43,720 nucleotides of DNA from positions 1-43,720 of the forward strand of contig JADHYV010000114.1 of NCBI GenBank assembly GCA_027604705.1, given 5' to 3'. Source of the DNA: Allomyces arbusculus. Taxonomy: Eukaryota; Blastocladiomycota; Blastocladiomycetes; Blastocladiales; Blastocladiaceae. The notes below the pieces were generated by a model. It ran no database searches. It was not told where the DNA came from and worked only from the letters and a program-made list of their open reading frames with translations. The translations under genes and the position numbers were made by a program. This document shows positions 20,801 to 32,515 of this stretch, piece after piece; position 1 is the stretch's first letter, and each line of letters begins with the position of its first letter.

Positions 20801-23049
20801 CGTGTCGCTGGGCGTGCTGCTCGTGGTCATGGCTGTGGTGTTGGGCAGCGCGTATATGGCCATGTGGAACCGGCAGAGAAAAGTGATCACGGATCGATCG
20901 TTAGTGATTCTGGTACGCCCGTCGATGGCGAATTATATTGCATTGCTCAGTGTCGTCATGGATGCGGTCGAACTGTCTTCGCTGTTTCTAGTGCGTTGAG
21001 CGCTTGTTCCCTTCTCTCTCCGTTTGCTCCTCTCATCATGACTTGATCTACTGTAGCCGTGGCAAATCCCTTGGGTCTCGACGCTATATGGCGGCACCAT
21101 GGGCCTCTACCAGTCGACCGGCGCCGTCGTCGCGTCCATTGTCGCAGCCCTCATGTGGATCGCGTTCGCCGTCATCTTCTTGCAAAGAGCGCTGCTGCAG
21201 TGCTTACAACGGCACGCGCCGCTCCTGCTTGTTCTCGGCGCGTATTTGCTCCCGCTGATTGGCAACGTCGGCCTTTTGCCCGTCGTCTCGGGCTTGTCGG
21301 CGCCGTTCCGTATCTCGTGCACGATGAATGACTGCTACGTGATGGGCGACTGCAGCGGGTCGGCGTGGATTCCCGCGCATTGGGGGATGATTGCAGTCGC
21401 AGGGTTTTGCCTGCTGGTCTATCTGCCACTGTGCGTTCACGATTTTCTGGAGCACTCTTATCGCTCCAAGAGCTCATTGTGTCTCTCTTAATCCTGCTCG
21501 TCCCTAGCGTCATCTACTTTTCCGCTCTCTGGCAAAAACTGCAAGAGGACCTCGACATGTTTGTGCGCACGTGGCTCTACGTTGGCCAGAACGTGATCAA
21601 GGTGCTGCTGTGCCTGCTCGCGTCGTTGCTCCCGCGCTTAATTTTCCCGGTCCTGGTCCTCAATCTCATTGCGACGATTGTTCTAATTGCCGCTGTCGCG
21701 TACCGCAACCCAACGCGGATCCCATGGTACCCGATCATGAAACGTATGTCTTCGTGCGCCCTCGCCCACATGCTCGACGCTTGCTGACTCTGCTGCGACC
21801 ATAGTGTGCAGCCTGACGGCGGCGCTCGGCACGGCGATTATCGCGCTCGTCACGTTCGTTTACAACGTGGCCGACCCGTTGATCCCCTCAATTGCGCTTG
21901 TGGTGCAATGGACAGCGACCCTCGCTGCGGGCGCGATCGCATTTCGGCGCCGATTTGCGCGCATTTTCCTGCCCACACATCGGCGACGCGACAAGATCTC
22001 GATGCTGGCCAAGCTGTTCCGCGTCGGGCGGCGCTCGTATGTCATTTTTCCTTGTTGCCGGGGTTCACCGTGGCACGTGCACGAAACTAACCGAGCAGAG
22101 TAGCCAAACGAGCTCGACCCCAACGCACATGTCGGCGTCGGGCGAACAGCTGCATAGCGCGGCGTTGCCCAAGGTCCGTTCCCACTAGGGGTTCCCTCAA
22201 TCCCGTCACACTTCCTGCGTGCTCACCATCCACCCCATTTTGTCTTAGTTCTGGAAACGCACTGTGACGCAATGGCTCGTCGACCTTGAATCCCGCCGCC
22301 ACTTATCCCCCAGCGACATGACCTGGCTCCTGCTCGACCTCGAAAAACCCGTCGCCTCGCTCATCCATGACGTGACTATCGCCTCGCAGGGCGATCCCGA
22401 CCGCTTCGCCGACCTCCTGCTGCACCAACCCGTCGTGCACCTGATCCGCGCGCGGATCCATGCACGCGACTTACCACCCACTGGCCGGACGCCGCGGCTC
22501 TCCGCCGGGCAGCAGCACGGGTCGCCGAACTACGAGCTCACGGCCGTGGAAAAGGGGGATTCCGGACCGCCGATAATAGCGCAGGGGTCCCCGAGAGCAC
22601 TCGCGACTGCGGCGGTTGCAATGCGTGCGGGGATCCGTGAGGAGAGCGAGGCGCCGTTACCGCCGCCCGTGGCTGAAGGGATGGGGGACCGCGCGCTGCT
22701 GGTCATGGGGAGTGGCGGGGTGTTGGAAGGAGAGGATGGGACGTTGGTCGCGCAGCGCACGAGGATGGTCGGGAGGAGCGGGGTGTTGAGGGTTGTGCAC
22801 GGTACGCTCATTGCAAGTGGGATCCCACCAAGGGGAAGTGGGGAGGTGAAGGGAGTGGCGGAGGATGGGGTGGAGGATGGGGTGGAGGTGAAGGGAACTG
22901 GACGGGTGGAGAGTGGTGCGTCAGCGGTGCCGGACGGCGCGCGCGTGGTGAACGGTGCGTCGATGGAGAATGGCGCATCGGTTGGTGGGGAAGGGTCTGA
23001 GGATGCGGCACGAAGGCCAATGTGGAGGGAACCGGACAAGGACAGGTAG
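17877..23049 (+). CDS. Dual PBP1-domain multi-pass membrane receptor, copy 1
   Basis: No named family recognised; the parts point to a cell-surface receptor for small ligands. Exons: 17877-17950, 18036-18239, 18316-18449, 18530-18790, 18874-19042, 19118-19224, 19290-20392, 20460-20990, 21057-21430, 21508-21743, 21805-22036, 22104-22173, 22249-23049 (1431 residues), every join in frame. Order: signal peptide (MALALAFMAHAVRA); first LIVBP/ANF-type PBP1 domain (about 15-390; GIRAAFHEINGVGG, then VYFMNSG, AIVYQDDLFGG, LGYTAGRLL); second PBP1 domain (about 400-725; WGTLL, EGVRAAF); a Cys-containing segment, CDGTHTCQACRHG. The two domains end alike (QIGPYSDS..C..G..TV / EIGPFTDA..C..G..TV), so one arose by duplication. 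About 7-9 hydrophobic helices follow (about 775-1120), with a CTMNDCYVMGDC loop. The ~290-residue tail starts FWKRTVTQWLVDLESR and ends in low complexity. Layout recalls class C GPCRs, but two ligand domains and the helix pattern are not typical. No cyclase or kinase domain. Start uncertain: no upstream Met fits, although SWSAWARL before it is conserved. Confidence 0.8.
19330..19567 (+). repeat. Near-identical tract shared with 28524-28761 (copy 1 side)
   Basis: 238 bases in exon 7 of receptor copy 1 that differ from 28524-28761 at only 3 positions, all in the first third. Sequence on both sides is far more diverged although it is coding and colinear. Covers the end of the first PBP1 domain. 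The pattern fits recent gene conversion. Confidence 0.85.
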
Positions 23050-24144
23050 AGCGGGAGGGCGACTTTAAATAGATCCATGTAGACGCAAGTTGGGATGTGC
23101 GCTTTGTTTCGTGTCGTGCGAATAACGGTGTCGGTGCGATGTTTGTCAAACATGAGGTTCTCTCCCCGGTGATCTGTCCCAACTTCATGCGGACCGAGCC
23201 CAGATGTCGCGCGCGCGATCGGAGCACATGCGTGACGTCGGGTCCGTGCTCGCTCTTGTCCTTGGTGCATGCCATCTGAAATACATCCAAGGGCATGGTA
23301 AACTGCGTTCACGGTGCATGACGTAGCCCACATCGCTATGTCGAATTTGGGCCGCCATCACCACCACGCCGACGCCATCGACCTCGTCGCCACGCTCTTC
23401 AAGAGCACGGAGCCACCATCAAGGACGAGTGCGCCCACTGCCTGCACTCGGCCTGCACTCTCCACCCACCGCGCGCGACGTAATGCCGGGCACACCTGCA
23501 CCTCGCCACGTCAACTGGCATCGGCCATCGCACAGATCTCAGTACATCGATGTAACAGTGGCCAATCCACGCGTATTCCCGTCACCAGCGACAACGCGCG
23601 AATATGTGCCAAAGCATCGAGCAGAACACTTCAGTGGTGAGTGTCGACGGTACATAGTGCCGACTGCCGAGTGGTCGAATGATGAAGACAAATAACTTGA
23701 CGCGGTCATGTTGCTCGACACAGCGCCGAGAAGTCGTCAGTGATCGCCCCGAGTCGGCAAACGATTATGACCGCGATCAACAAATACCCTTACGCACGTC
23801 CCCATGGCGCCCAGCCACGCGGATCCTCATTCCAACTCATCGCGAATATGTGCTCCAGTAACCGCGGCGACACGGCATTGCTCAACGTGCCTTGCCCCGC
23901 ACGCCCCTGGCCCGGCGTCGCCTCGGCTGCGATCAGCTTGGTTCGCCCACGATCAGAGCTGATCGAAAGCTCCATACTTGACTGGGCCACCACCCGCTCG
24001 CTCGGCACCCCTCGGCCGCGTGTACCAGGAATGCGATCCTGATCGGGGCGCTCGCGCCGACACCAGCTTGGTGTCCATCATTGGGACCGACCGACCTGAA
24101 TCCTCTGTAAGCAGCGCAGACGGTCGAAGTCGGCACGCCGAGGC
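23050..24144. other. Intergenic between receptor copy 1 and the middle pseudogene
   Basis: About 1.1 kb with a lower GC content than the flanking exons. Short open frames only, none with a domain. Probably 3' UTR of copy 1, plus the decayed 5' flank of the middle copy. Confidence 0.45.
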
Positions 24145-26321
24145 TGGGCCACGATTGCGACGCTTTCGCTGCTCCTTTTCGTCTCCTTTGCCCGTTCTGT
24201 CTGGGCGTATATTTTCTTTGGCGCGTCGGCCGATTTGAGGTTTGTGTCGCTGTCTTCTGGGCGCCATTCGTTTGGCTCACGCGCAAGGTTGATCCGCAAG
24301 CTCTTGTCCTTCGCCTTGCATTCTCGGCCGCCAGCACATCAACGGCCACCTTTGAGACCGCCATCCACGGCGGGATTCGAGCCGTCTTCCGCGCAAACAA
24401 CCTCGCTGGCGCCGTGCGCGGCCAGAACCTGACCTTCATCACCTTCGACAAAGGTTACAATGCGACGCCGTCACTGCAAAACCCGCAATGGCTGGTGCAA
24501 ACTACCCATCCGCACCCTGTCGCCGGCAGGGACGTGCGTCTTTACACCGTTTTGCTATGACCCTCACCGTGATGTGCCTAGTCTGATGTGCTCCCGTCCG
24601 CGGAGCAGTCCGAGTTCGGCGTGGCTGCCCACCGGCAAGAACTCCTCGGTCCCGTCCTCTTCGTGACCACGAACACGGACAAGTTTCATGACCCGTTCGA
24701 CCGCTCGCTGTTCCATTTGCTGGTCACCTTTCGCTGTTCCTCACTCTCTCCTCCCGCTTGACTTATGATGATTTGTTTTCCTGTAACCGTGAAAATCCCG
24801 TGGGTCTCAACGCTTTAAGTACGGAGGCGCCATGGGCCTTTACCAACGTCGTCGCGGCCACTATTGCAGCCCTCATCTGGGTTGCGTTCGCCGTCATCAT
24901 TTGGGGCAGATCGCTGCTGAACTGGTTCCAGCGGCACGCGCCGCTCCTGCTCGTGCTCGGCACGTACCTGCTCCAGCTGATCGGCAATATCGGATTGTTG
25001 CCCGTCGTCTCGGGCCTGTCGGCAACATTCCGCATCGTGCGCGAAGAAAGACTGCCACGTGATGGGCGACAGTAGCGGGTCGGCGTGGACGCTCGTGCAC
25101 TGAGGATGATTGGAGTCGTCAGTGCCGGTTTACCTGCCGCAGTACGTGTATTCGCTCTCCAAAATCGGCCGCCAACGGTGCGTACGCACACTCACTGACA
25201 TGTGGGATTTCGCTCGGCAGAGTCATTTACTTTTCCGCTCTCTAGTAAATTATGCCTGCTCGCGTTGTTCCTGCCGCGCTCATTTTTCCCGGTCCTGGCC
25301 CTCAACCTCATTGCGACGATTGTTCTAATTGCCGCGGCCGCGTACCGCAACCCGACGCGGACTCCGTGGTACCCGATCATGAAGCGCACGTGTTCACTTG
25401 CCATTTGCAAAAGCGCAGGCGATTGGCACTCTCGTTTGTTCATAGTCTGCAGTCTGACAGCCGCGCTCGTCACGGCCATACCGCCCTCGTCACGGCCGTG
25501 ATCGCGCTCGTCACGTTCGTTTTCGACGAAGCCGACCCATTTCATCCCGACGGCCGCGCTCGTGATTCAATCGACCGCGACGCTCTTGGCAGGCGCCATC
25601 GCATTCCGCCGCTGGTTTGCGTGCATTCTCCTGCTGACGACTGGACAACGCGACAAGATCTTGGCGTTGGCCATGCTGTTCCGCGGCGGGCGGCGGTCGT
25701 ATGCCTTGTTTTTTTCTTGGCGGACTGATCGACTGTGGGCGTGGAAGCTGACAGGGTTGTAATCGTAGACAATTCAGCTCGACGCGGCAGCAGAATTCGA
25801 CGTCAGGCGAGCATCTGACGTCGGCACTGCCACCGGTTCGCCGATCTCCTGTTACACCAACCTGTCGTGCGCTTGATCCGCGCCAGCGCTCTTGCACGCG
25901 ACTTGCCCCCGGGTAGCACACGACGACTCTCCGACCGGAGCGCCAGTGCCGGCCGCCACCACGTGCCGCCTAGTTATGAGCTCGTGGTGGTCGAGAATGG
26001 GATGGAGCGGTGCAGCAATCAATCGCGTCGGCGGCGATGGCCATGCACGCTGGGATGCTTGAAGAGAGCGAGCCGCCGTTGCCGTCGTTGGTGGCTGGTG
26101 CCGCACCTCGCACGATCGTGACGTTGGGGGCCACTGCTTGTTGGGAGCTGCGCATTGGGGGGATGGAGCATGGGACGCTAGCGGCGAATCGTGCGCCGGT
26201 GGAGAATGAAGTGCGGGTGAGGATGAGCATGAGGGGTGGACGTTCGGGAAGGGGACTGGTCGGGACAGCCAGAGGACTGAGAATGGATGAAGACGCGGGT
26301 GCGTTGAGAATGGATAATTGA
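24145..26321 (+). pseudogene. Receptor array, middle copy: deletion-bearing pseudogene
   Basis: Matches the flanking receptors but has lost most of the ectodomain. Retained: signal peptide and first strand (24145-24238, ..YIFFGASADL); exon 2 after an intron at 24239-24334 (GGIRAVFRANNLAGAVRGQ); part of exon 3 (about 24600-24735, FHDPFDRSLFHLLVTF). The next recognisable piece is exon 9 onward (about 24800, GAMGLYQ, then membrane helices LLQLIGNIGLLPVVSGLSA). Exons 4-8, i.e. the rest of PBP1 domain 1, all of domain 2 and the first membrane helices, are absent. Helices of exons 10-11 are present in shifted frames, and the tail region (IASAAMAMHAGMLEESEPPLP, 26010-26321) matches copy 3. Intron relics remain, so the loss is by genomic deletion and not retroposition. 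Several frame breaks and stops make a product unlikely. Confidence 0.85.
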
Positions 26322-26813
26322 CGGATCGTCCTGCTCGATTTTGGTCCGAGTTGGCTTCGCAAGCAGCGCGAGAGCGATCTTGACATTGCCGTCAATGGCA
26401 AGAGTCCCGTCCTCTTCACCTTGGCGGAGCCACAACACGAGAGTGGATCAGATCAGGGGGTAGACTGGAAGTGGAGAGACGGATGCTGAAGGACACGGTC
26501 ACGTTTGCTCGCACGTTACAGTGCCCTCCTAGCTTCTGCTGCAAACGACACCCGTGTGTCGCGCAGCTCTGCAATACGACCACGACGGGGTCGCCCTGGG
26601 TGATCCACGACGTGGCCGCGCCCATGCTTCCCAACCACATGCACTCTGGTTCAAATCGCGCGCCATCCTGTATTGCAACCTTGATGATGCAAGGCCTGCT
26701 CACGCCTTGACGCTCGCATTAAGCATCCCGCGCTCAATACACCAAGGTCGCACCGAGCGTGCCTCAACACAGCGTGACCGATTGCAATTGGCCAGGACCG
26801 CACTCGTTAGCCC
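26322..26813. other. Intergenic between pseudogene and receptor copy 3
   Basis: About 490 bases with no domain-bearing frame. It should contain the promoter of copy 3, unless an unrecognised 5' exon lies here. Confidence 0.4.
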
Positions 26814-29800
26814 ATGGATCCAAGTTGCTCTTCTTGTTCGCTGCCGTTCACGACGGAGTGCGCACGCCAAAGGTGCACAGGAGCCCGCTCCGGCCGAGCC
26901 AACTGCGCACTGGCTGACTTTGCCCCCCCAACACGAATTACGCCCGCATGCTACATTGCACCCGACCAAAGGCTCTCTCTCGGCGCTACGCCACTTGTCC
27001 ACCAGCAGCACGGCGCTTCATGGCCGTTTCTTGGCCTGCCCACGTCGTGGCAAGCATGGTCACGGCTGGTCTTGCTGGTGTTGCTTCTCGTCATGCCGAT
27101 ACATCTTGCACACGCCGACCTTGTCTTTGGCTCGTCGGCCGACTTGAGGTTCGCATCGCTATTTCCGACTTGAACACGCTCGCTTCCAATCGCCGGTCTC
27201 GTCTCAACAACCGCCGTTGCATTGGCATGGTCATCTGCATCTTTAGCACGTCCTCGGCCGTCATGAACGGGTTCATCCACGACGGCATTCGCGCTGCATT
27301 TCGCGAAATCAATGTCGCCGGCGGTGTGCGCGGCCAGAATTTGACTTTCATCACCCTGGACGACGGGTACAACGCGACGCGGTCACTGCAAAACACATTG
27401 ACTCTGCTGCGAAATTACTCGCTTGTCGGTATCTTGTCGCCGTCCGGATCGTGCGTGGCCATTTCGGCTCGTGTTGAACTCATCGTGTCGCATCCTGACC
27501 CATTCCCCGTCCCTGACCCATAGCAATTCGATGTCGACGTGGCTGCCCGTCGCCAAGAACTACTCGATGCCAGTCTACTTCATGAACTCGGGAAACAGCA
27601 TATTCCGCACCCCGTTTGACCGCTCGATTGTGCACTTGCAGGGCGGCAACAATGACGGTGCGCCTGAATGTTGCCCACCACGTCATGTCTGTCATGCCCC
27701 GCGACTAATGTCGGTCAGTAGAGGTCATGGCACACCTCTATTACGCGCTCAAGATGCTGCTTCATCGCCGCATCGCCATTGTCTACCAGGACGACCTGTT
27801 TGGCGGCGGCTGTTTTGGCAACGCCGTCGCTGCCCTGAACCACGTCGGCCTGGCGCCATGGGCCGTCGGAAAATACCCGTCGAATGCGCAAAACGTGACC
27901 GAGGTGTTGGACGCGCTGCTGCCCGTCGGCACCAAGCCGCCGCAGTCGGTCGTGATGTGCGGACTGGCCAGGCAGGCCTCACGTGCGCACTGCCGTCTCC
28001 GTATTCTTTCTTTGTTGACGCCATTCTCACCTTGAATGTGGTGGATATATAGTGACCATTTCCGGCTTTCGCGCACGCTCATCGGCATCGACCGCGTTTT
28101 TCCTAATCTCGGCCGCCACGATCCATGAGATGCAAGCAAATCTCGGTCCAACGGGCAACTTTGCAAATATCTATTTTACGTCGTCGGCGCCCAACCCACA
28201 CGATACGTCGAATCCGCTCATGTACACTGCCTCTATCGCAATCGGTTTCCCCCGATGCCGCCTAATTACGAGACTGGTGCGCGTTGCTTGCTTTAGATCC
28301 AGGGTTCGACAAGCGCTCGTGGCCTACAACGAGAGCCTCACTCTACCGTTGCACGGTCACGTCTTGGGGTACACGGCCGGGCGGCTGCTGCACCAAGCGC
28401 TTCGTACGTTCGTTTCTGAACAATGTGTGAATCATTCCGCTCGACACGCTGAATAGCTCACCTCTCTTCCCACTCTCCGCCAGAGCGAATCGACATGAGC
28501 ATGCCTATCACCGCGACCGCGCTCAACGATATCTTCATGTCGACCTCCATGTTCAACGTGGACGGCCTGCAAATTGGCCCCTACTCTGACTCGGGCGCGA
28601 CCGCGTGCAACCAAGGCCTCCGCACCGTCTGGATGGCCCAGCTCACGGCCACGTCCTGGATCGGGCTCCCGCGCGGCACTTTTTCCTGGACCGGCTGCCT
28701 CGCTGATCCGTCGTCGCTGTCGCTGCCGATTTTGTGGGGCACGCTGCTCTCGCAGCAGGACATGGTCGAGCTGGCGTTTCAGCAGGGCGTGCGTGCCGCA
28801 TTCCAGTCGGGGGTGCGTGGGACGGACGTGCAACTGCTTGCGGTCGATGCGGCTGCGGACCCAGCGTGGGCGGACGAGGACCAACTGACAGGTCTCGTGG
28901 GCGTGACCCGGGCCATGATTTTGGAACCGACACTCTCCCTACCGAAACTCGTCGACGCGCTCGGCGGCCGGCCCGTCGTCGGTGTTCTCTCGGGCGACAC
29001 GGCGTTTTACTCGAACGACTCGCACCGCGCGCTCTTGCCGCAGCGCGCATCCTATCTGACCGAGTTCTACGCGGTCTTGCAGACGGTGCTCGACATGGGC
29101 CTCGCACGCATTGGTGTTCTTTGCTATGCCGATCTGGCCGCGACAAGAGCCTGCGGTGATGCGGTCACTGCGCTCGCCGACATGAAGATGCGGCCAGCCT
29201 TTGTGGCCTCGATCCTGGCGAGCGACTTGGCGTGGCCAACCATGGCACAACTTCTGGCCTTGACGCCGCACTTTGACGACGAATCCGCCAACATGCCGGC
29301 CCAGGTTGTTGTGTTTGTCGGGCGCGATGGAGACGTGCTGCAGTACCTGCTCGATGTGTCGGGACGGCACGGGTTTGCGCATGTCGTGTGGGCGGTCGCG
29401 TCGTACATGGACGCCTCCATCACGGATCCAAGACTGATCCGCAGCAGCGTGGTCCCGCCACGGTCAGCGCAGTACAGGGGGTTTTATATTGCCCTCGATG
29501 CGGCCGGAGTCGTGACCAATTCGAGCAGCGCGGCTGTCAATGCCGCAGCCGTGCAGGGATTCTTGACCGGGTCGATGATCATTTTGGTACGTGCTGCATT
29601 GGCCGCGCCCATGAGATTTCACCGAGCTGTGAGTCAATTTTTTTTTCCTCCATTGACAGACTTCCAACAACCTGGCCTCGCCATACTCGGGCACCGACTT
29701 TATCCGCAGCATCTACTTCACGACACGCATCACAGCGCACGAGGTCGAAATCGGCCCCTTCACCGACGCGAGCGACTGCGAGGAGTCGCGCGCGTGCCAG

Positions 29801-32114
29801 ACGTGCCGCCATGGCCAGAGCACTGTGTTCGTGATTGTCTTCAACTCGTCGACCGTCTCGCACCGGTTCCCCGGTTGCGGACCCACGCTGTCCGCACAGT
29901 CTCGCACTTGGCCGTCAACGTGTTCAATTCGGTCGCGGTACGGCGTCGAATTGATCCGCGGCATCGACCGTGGGGTACGCGCGAATGCGGTCGGCACGGT
30001 CGTGTCGTTGGGGGTGCTGCTCGTGGCCATGATCGTGGTGTTGGCAAGCGCGCACTTGGCCCTTTGGAACCGATCGCGCAAAATCATTGTGGACCGGTCG
30101 ACCATTATTCTCGTGCGCCCGTCCATGGCGAATTACATTGCGCTGCTCAGCGTCGTCATGGATGCGGTCGAGCTGTCGTCGTTGTTCTTAGTACGTTTTC
30201 ATACTGCCCATGATTGCTCTCTACTTATTGTGACACTGATTGACTGTTCCCTGCTCCAGCCGTGGCAAATACCATGGGTCTCGACTCTCTATGGCGGCGC
30301 CATGGGCCTCTACCAGTCGACCGGCGCCCAAATTGCATCCATTATTGCAGCCCTCATCTGGATCGCGTTCGCCGTCATCTTTTTGCGCAGATCGTTGCTG
30401 CACTGGTTCCAGCGGCAAGCACCGCTCCTGCTCGTTTTCGGCGCCCATTTGCTCCCGCTCATCGGCAATATCGGCCTGCTGCCCGTGGTATCGGGCTTGT
30501 CGGCCCCGTTCCGCATCTCGTGCACGACGAACGAGTGCTATGTGACAGGCGACTGCATCGAGTCGGCATGGACTTTGGTCCATTGGGTAAAAATTGTGGT
30601 CGCGGGATTCTGCTTGCTGGTCTATCTGCCGCTGTACGTGTGCTTGCAACTCCCAGACTGTTGGTTGATGATGAGGCAATAACTGACCAACCGTATTCGG
30701 GTCCCAGGAACATCTACTTTTCCTCTCTCTGGCAAAAGCTGCAAGAAGACCTCGACGTTTTTGTGCGCACGTGGCTAAACGTTGGCCAGAATGCGGTCAA
30801 AGTGCTGCTGTGCCTTCTCGCTGCGTTGCTCCCAAGATTCATTTTCCCGGTCCTCGTCCTCAACTTGGTCGCGACTCTCTTGCTGATCGCCATGGTCGCG
30901 CGCGGCAACCCAACGCGTATTCCGTGGTACCCGATCATGAAACGTGCGTGTTCATTCGCATATTGTGCGTTTCCATGTCGTTCACCGACGTTCTCTTGCC
31001 GGTATGTAGTGTGCAGCCTGGCGGCGGCGCTCGGCACGGCGGTCATTGCACTCGTCACCTACGTCCTTAACGTGTCCGATCCGATCATTCCAACTGCGGT
31101 GCTCGCTATTCAGTGGATCGCGACGCTCTCGGCCGGCGCGATTGCGTTCCGGCGCCGGTTCGCGCGTATTTTCTTGCCGACACCGAGGCGACGCGACAAG
31201 ATCTCGATGCTGGCCAAGTTGTTCCGTGTCGGGCGGCGATCGTACGCGTCTCTCTGATCCTTGATGATTTCGCAAAATCGATGTGGAACTGACCGATTGC
31301 TTGCCTTGCAGCCAAACAAGCTCGACGCCGCAGAACATGTCGGAATCCGGTGAGCACGTTGGGTCGGCTTTGCCCAAGGTGCGCATCCCCACGCATTCCA
31401 AGTTCCTTGCACCGCCTGACTCATGGACTGACTCGAACGCGCCCGCGCCAGGCCTGGAAGCGTACCGTGACGCAGTGGCTCGTCGACCTCGAATCCCGCA
31501 AGCTCTTGACGGCCGCCGACCTGACCTGGCTCTTGCTTGACCTCGACCTCCCCGCGGGCTCGTTCGTGCACGGCGTGGCCGTAGCCGCGCAAGGCGACCC
31601 AGAGAAATTTGCCGATCTGTTGCTGCACCAGCCGATGCTGAATCTCGTGCGCTCGTGCATGGTTGTGCGCGACATGATGCCGGGCCGCACGGGCACATTC
31701 CATCGCCGTGCGTCGCGCAGCCACGAGGCTTCCGCGTCTGAAAAGGGGGATGCCGCTGCCGTGGTCACGTCCACGGCGGTGATGCCTTCGAATGTGCTGG
31801 CGGTGATGGTTTCCGCCGCCATGGCCATGCACGCCGGGATTCGCGAGGAGAGCGAGGCGCCGCTGCCAGCGCTGGACATGAGAACCGCGCCGCGGCCAGA
31901 AGAATCAGTGGGGGACGTCGTGCAGCCGCGGGTGGGAACCAACGCCACGGTGGTGAAGAGCAAGCCGGTGGGGAATGGTGTGAGGGTGGAAAAGAGCGCG
32001 GTGGTGGAGGACAGAGTGAGAGAGGAGGAGAGATCGCCAGTACAGGGAGGGATCGATGGAGGGGGCCAAGGCGAGCTGTGGAGACTGGGGACAGCACTGG
32101 TCGGGGACAACTAG
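26814..32114 (+). CDS. Dual PBP1-domain multi-pass membrane receptor, copy 3
   Basis: Tandem paralogue of the gene at 17877. Exons: 26814-27148, 27247-27450, 27524-27657, 27722-27982, 28053-28221, 28297-28403, 28484-29586, 29660-30190, 30260-30633, 30708-30943, 31010-31241, 31312-31378, 31452-32114. Exons 2 to 11 have exactly the same lengths as in copy 1 (204, 134, 261, 169, 107, 1103, 531, 374, 236, 232), which strongly supports the model. Order: hydrophobic signal (LVLLVLLLVMPIHLAHA), PBP1 domain 1 (ADLSTSSAVMNGFIHDGIRAA, FREINVAGG), PBP1 domain 2 (WGTLLSQQDMVELAFQQGVRAAF), Cys segment (CEESRACQTCRHG), about 7-9 helices, a loop CTTNECYVTGDC, and a tail of about 240 residues starting AWKRTVTQWLVDLESR. 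The first in-frame ATG at 26814 leaves about 85 unlikely residues before the signal peptide, so the real first exon may be elsewhere. Ligand, coupling and topology are unknown. Confidence 0.8.
28524..28761 (+). repeat. Near-identical tract shared with 19330-19567 (copy 3 side)
   Basis: Partner of the tract in copy 1: same length, 3 mismatches in 238 bases, none in the last ~160. Both are in exon 7 at the same place in the protein. Confidence 0.85.
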
Positions 32115-32515
32115 ATTCGACGTATGCACTGGATCCACGCGTGTTCTACGCTCAGGCCGCGTTGTTGCTGGATTAACCGGTCCTTCCACTAGTGAGCGCG
32201 AATGACTGCCACACTCGTCGGCAAAAGCCGCTGTCAAACGTTGTGAACGATCAAACGAACTATCGCCCCACGTGATCGCGTTAATTGCTTTATTCGGTCG
32301 TTCGGGAAGCGACAACCTGCAGCGACTTGTCGACCGGCCTAAACCGACTGAGCACGCTGACCAGGTTCTCTCACTTGCTGCAACAGCGATTTCGACATTG
32401 CCACCATCACGTCCACCTGCGAGCTCGTGCCGGCACGGCCCCGCCGTTGCCGCCCCAGCCGACACGCAACCCCCTCGCACTACACCGGCATCGTCGCCGG
32501 CGCTCGTCACCCACC
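32115..32515. other. Intergenic, 5' flank of the LKB1-like kinase
   Basis: 401 bases. The last ~100 are C-rich with CACC and CAAC runs, typical of a leader, and end in a CCACCATGG start context. No gene or repeat seen. Confidence 0.45.

Noticed and set aside
22104-23049. A separate gene for the receptor tail
   Set aside because: Splices from the helix exons are in frame in both copies and the motif KRTVTQWLVDLESR is conserved, so it belongs to the receptor.
26640-26665. tRNA-like T-loop GGTTCAAATC
   Set aside because: The bases either side do not form a T stem, and no acceptor or anticodon stem could be found upstream.
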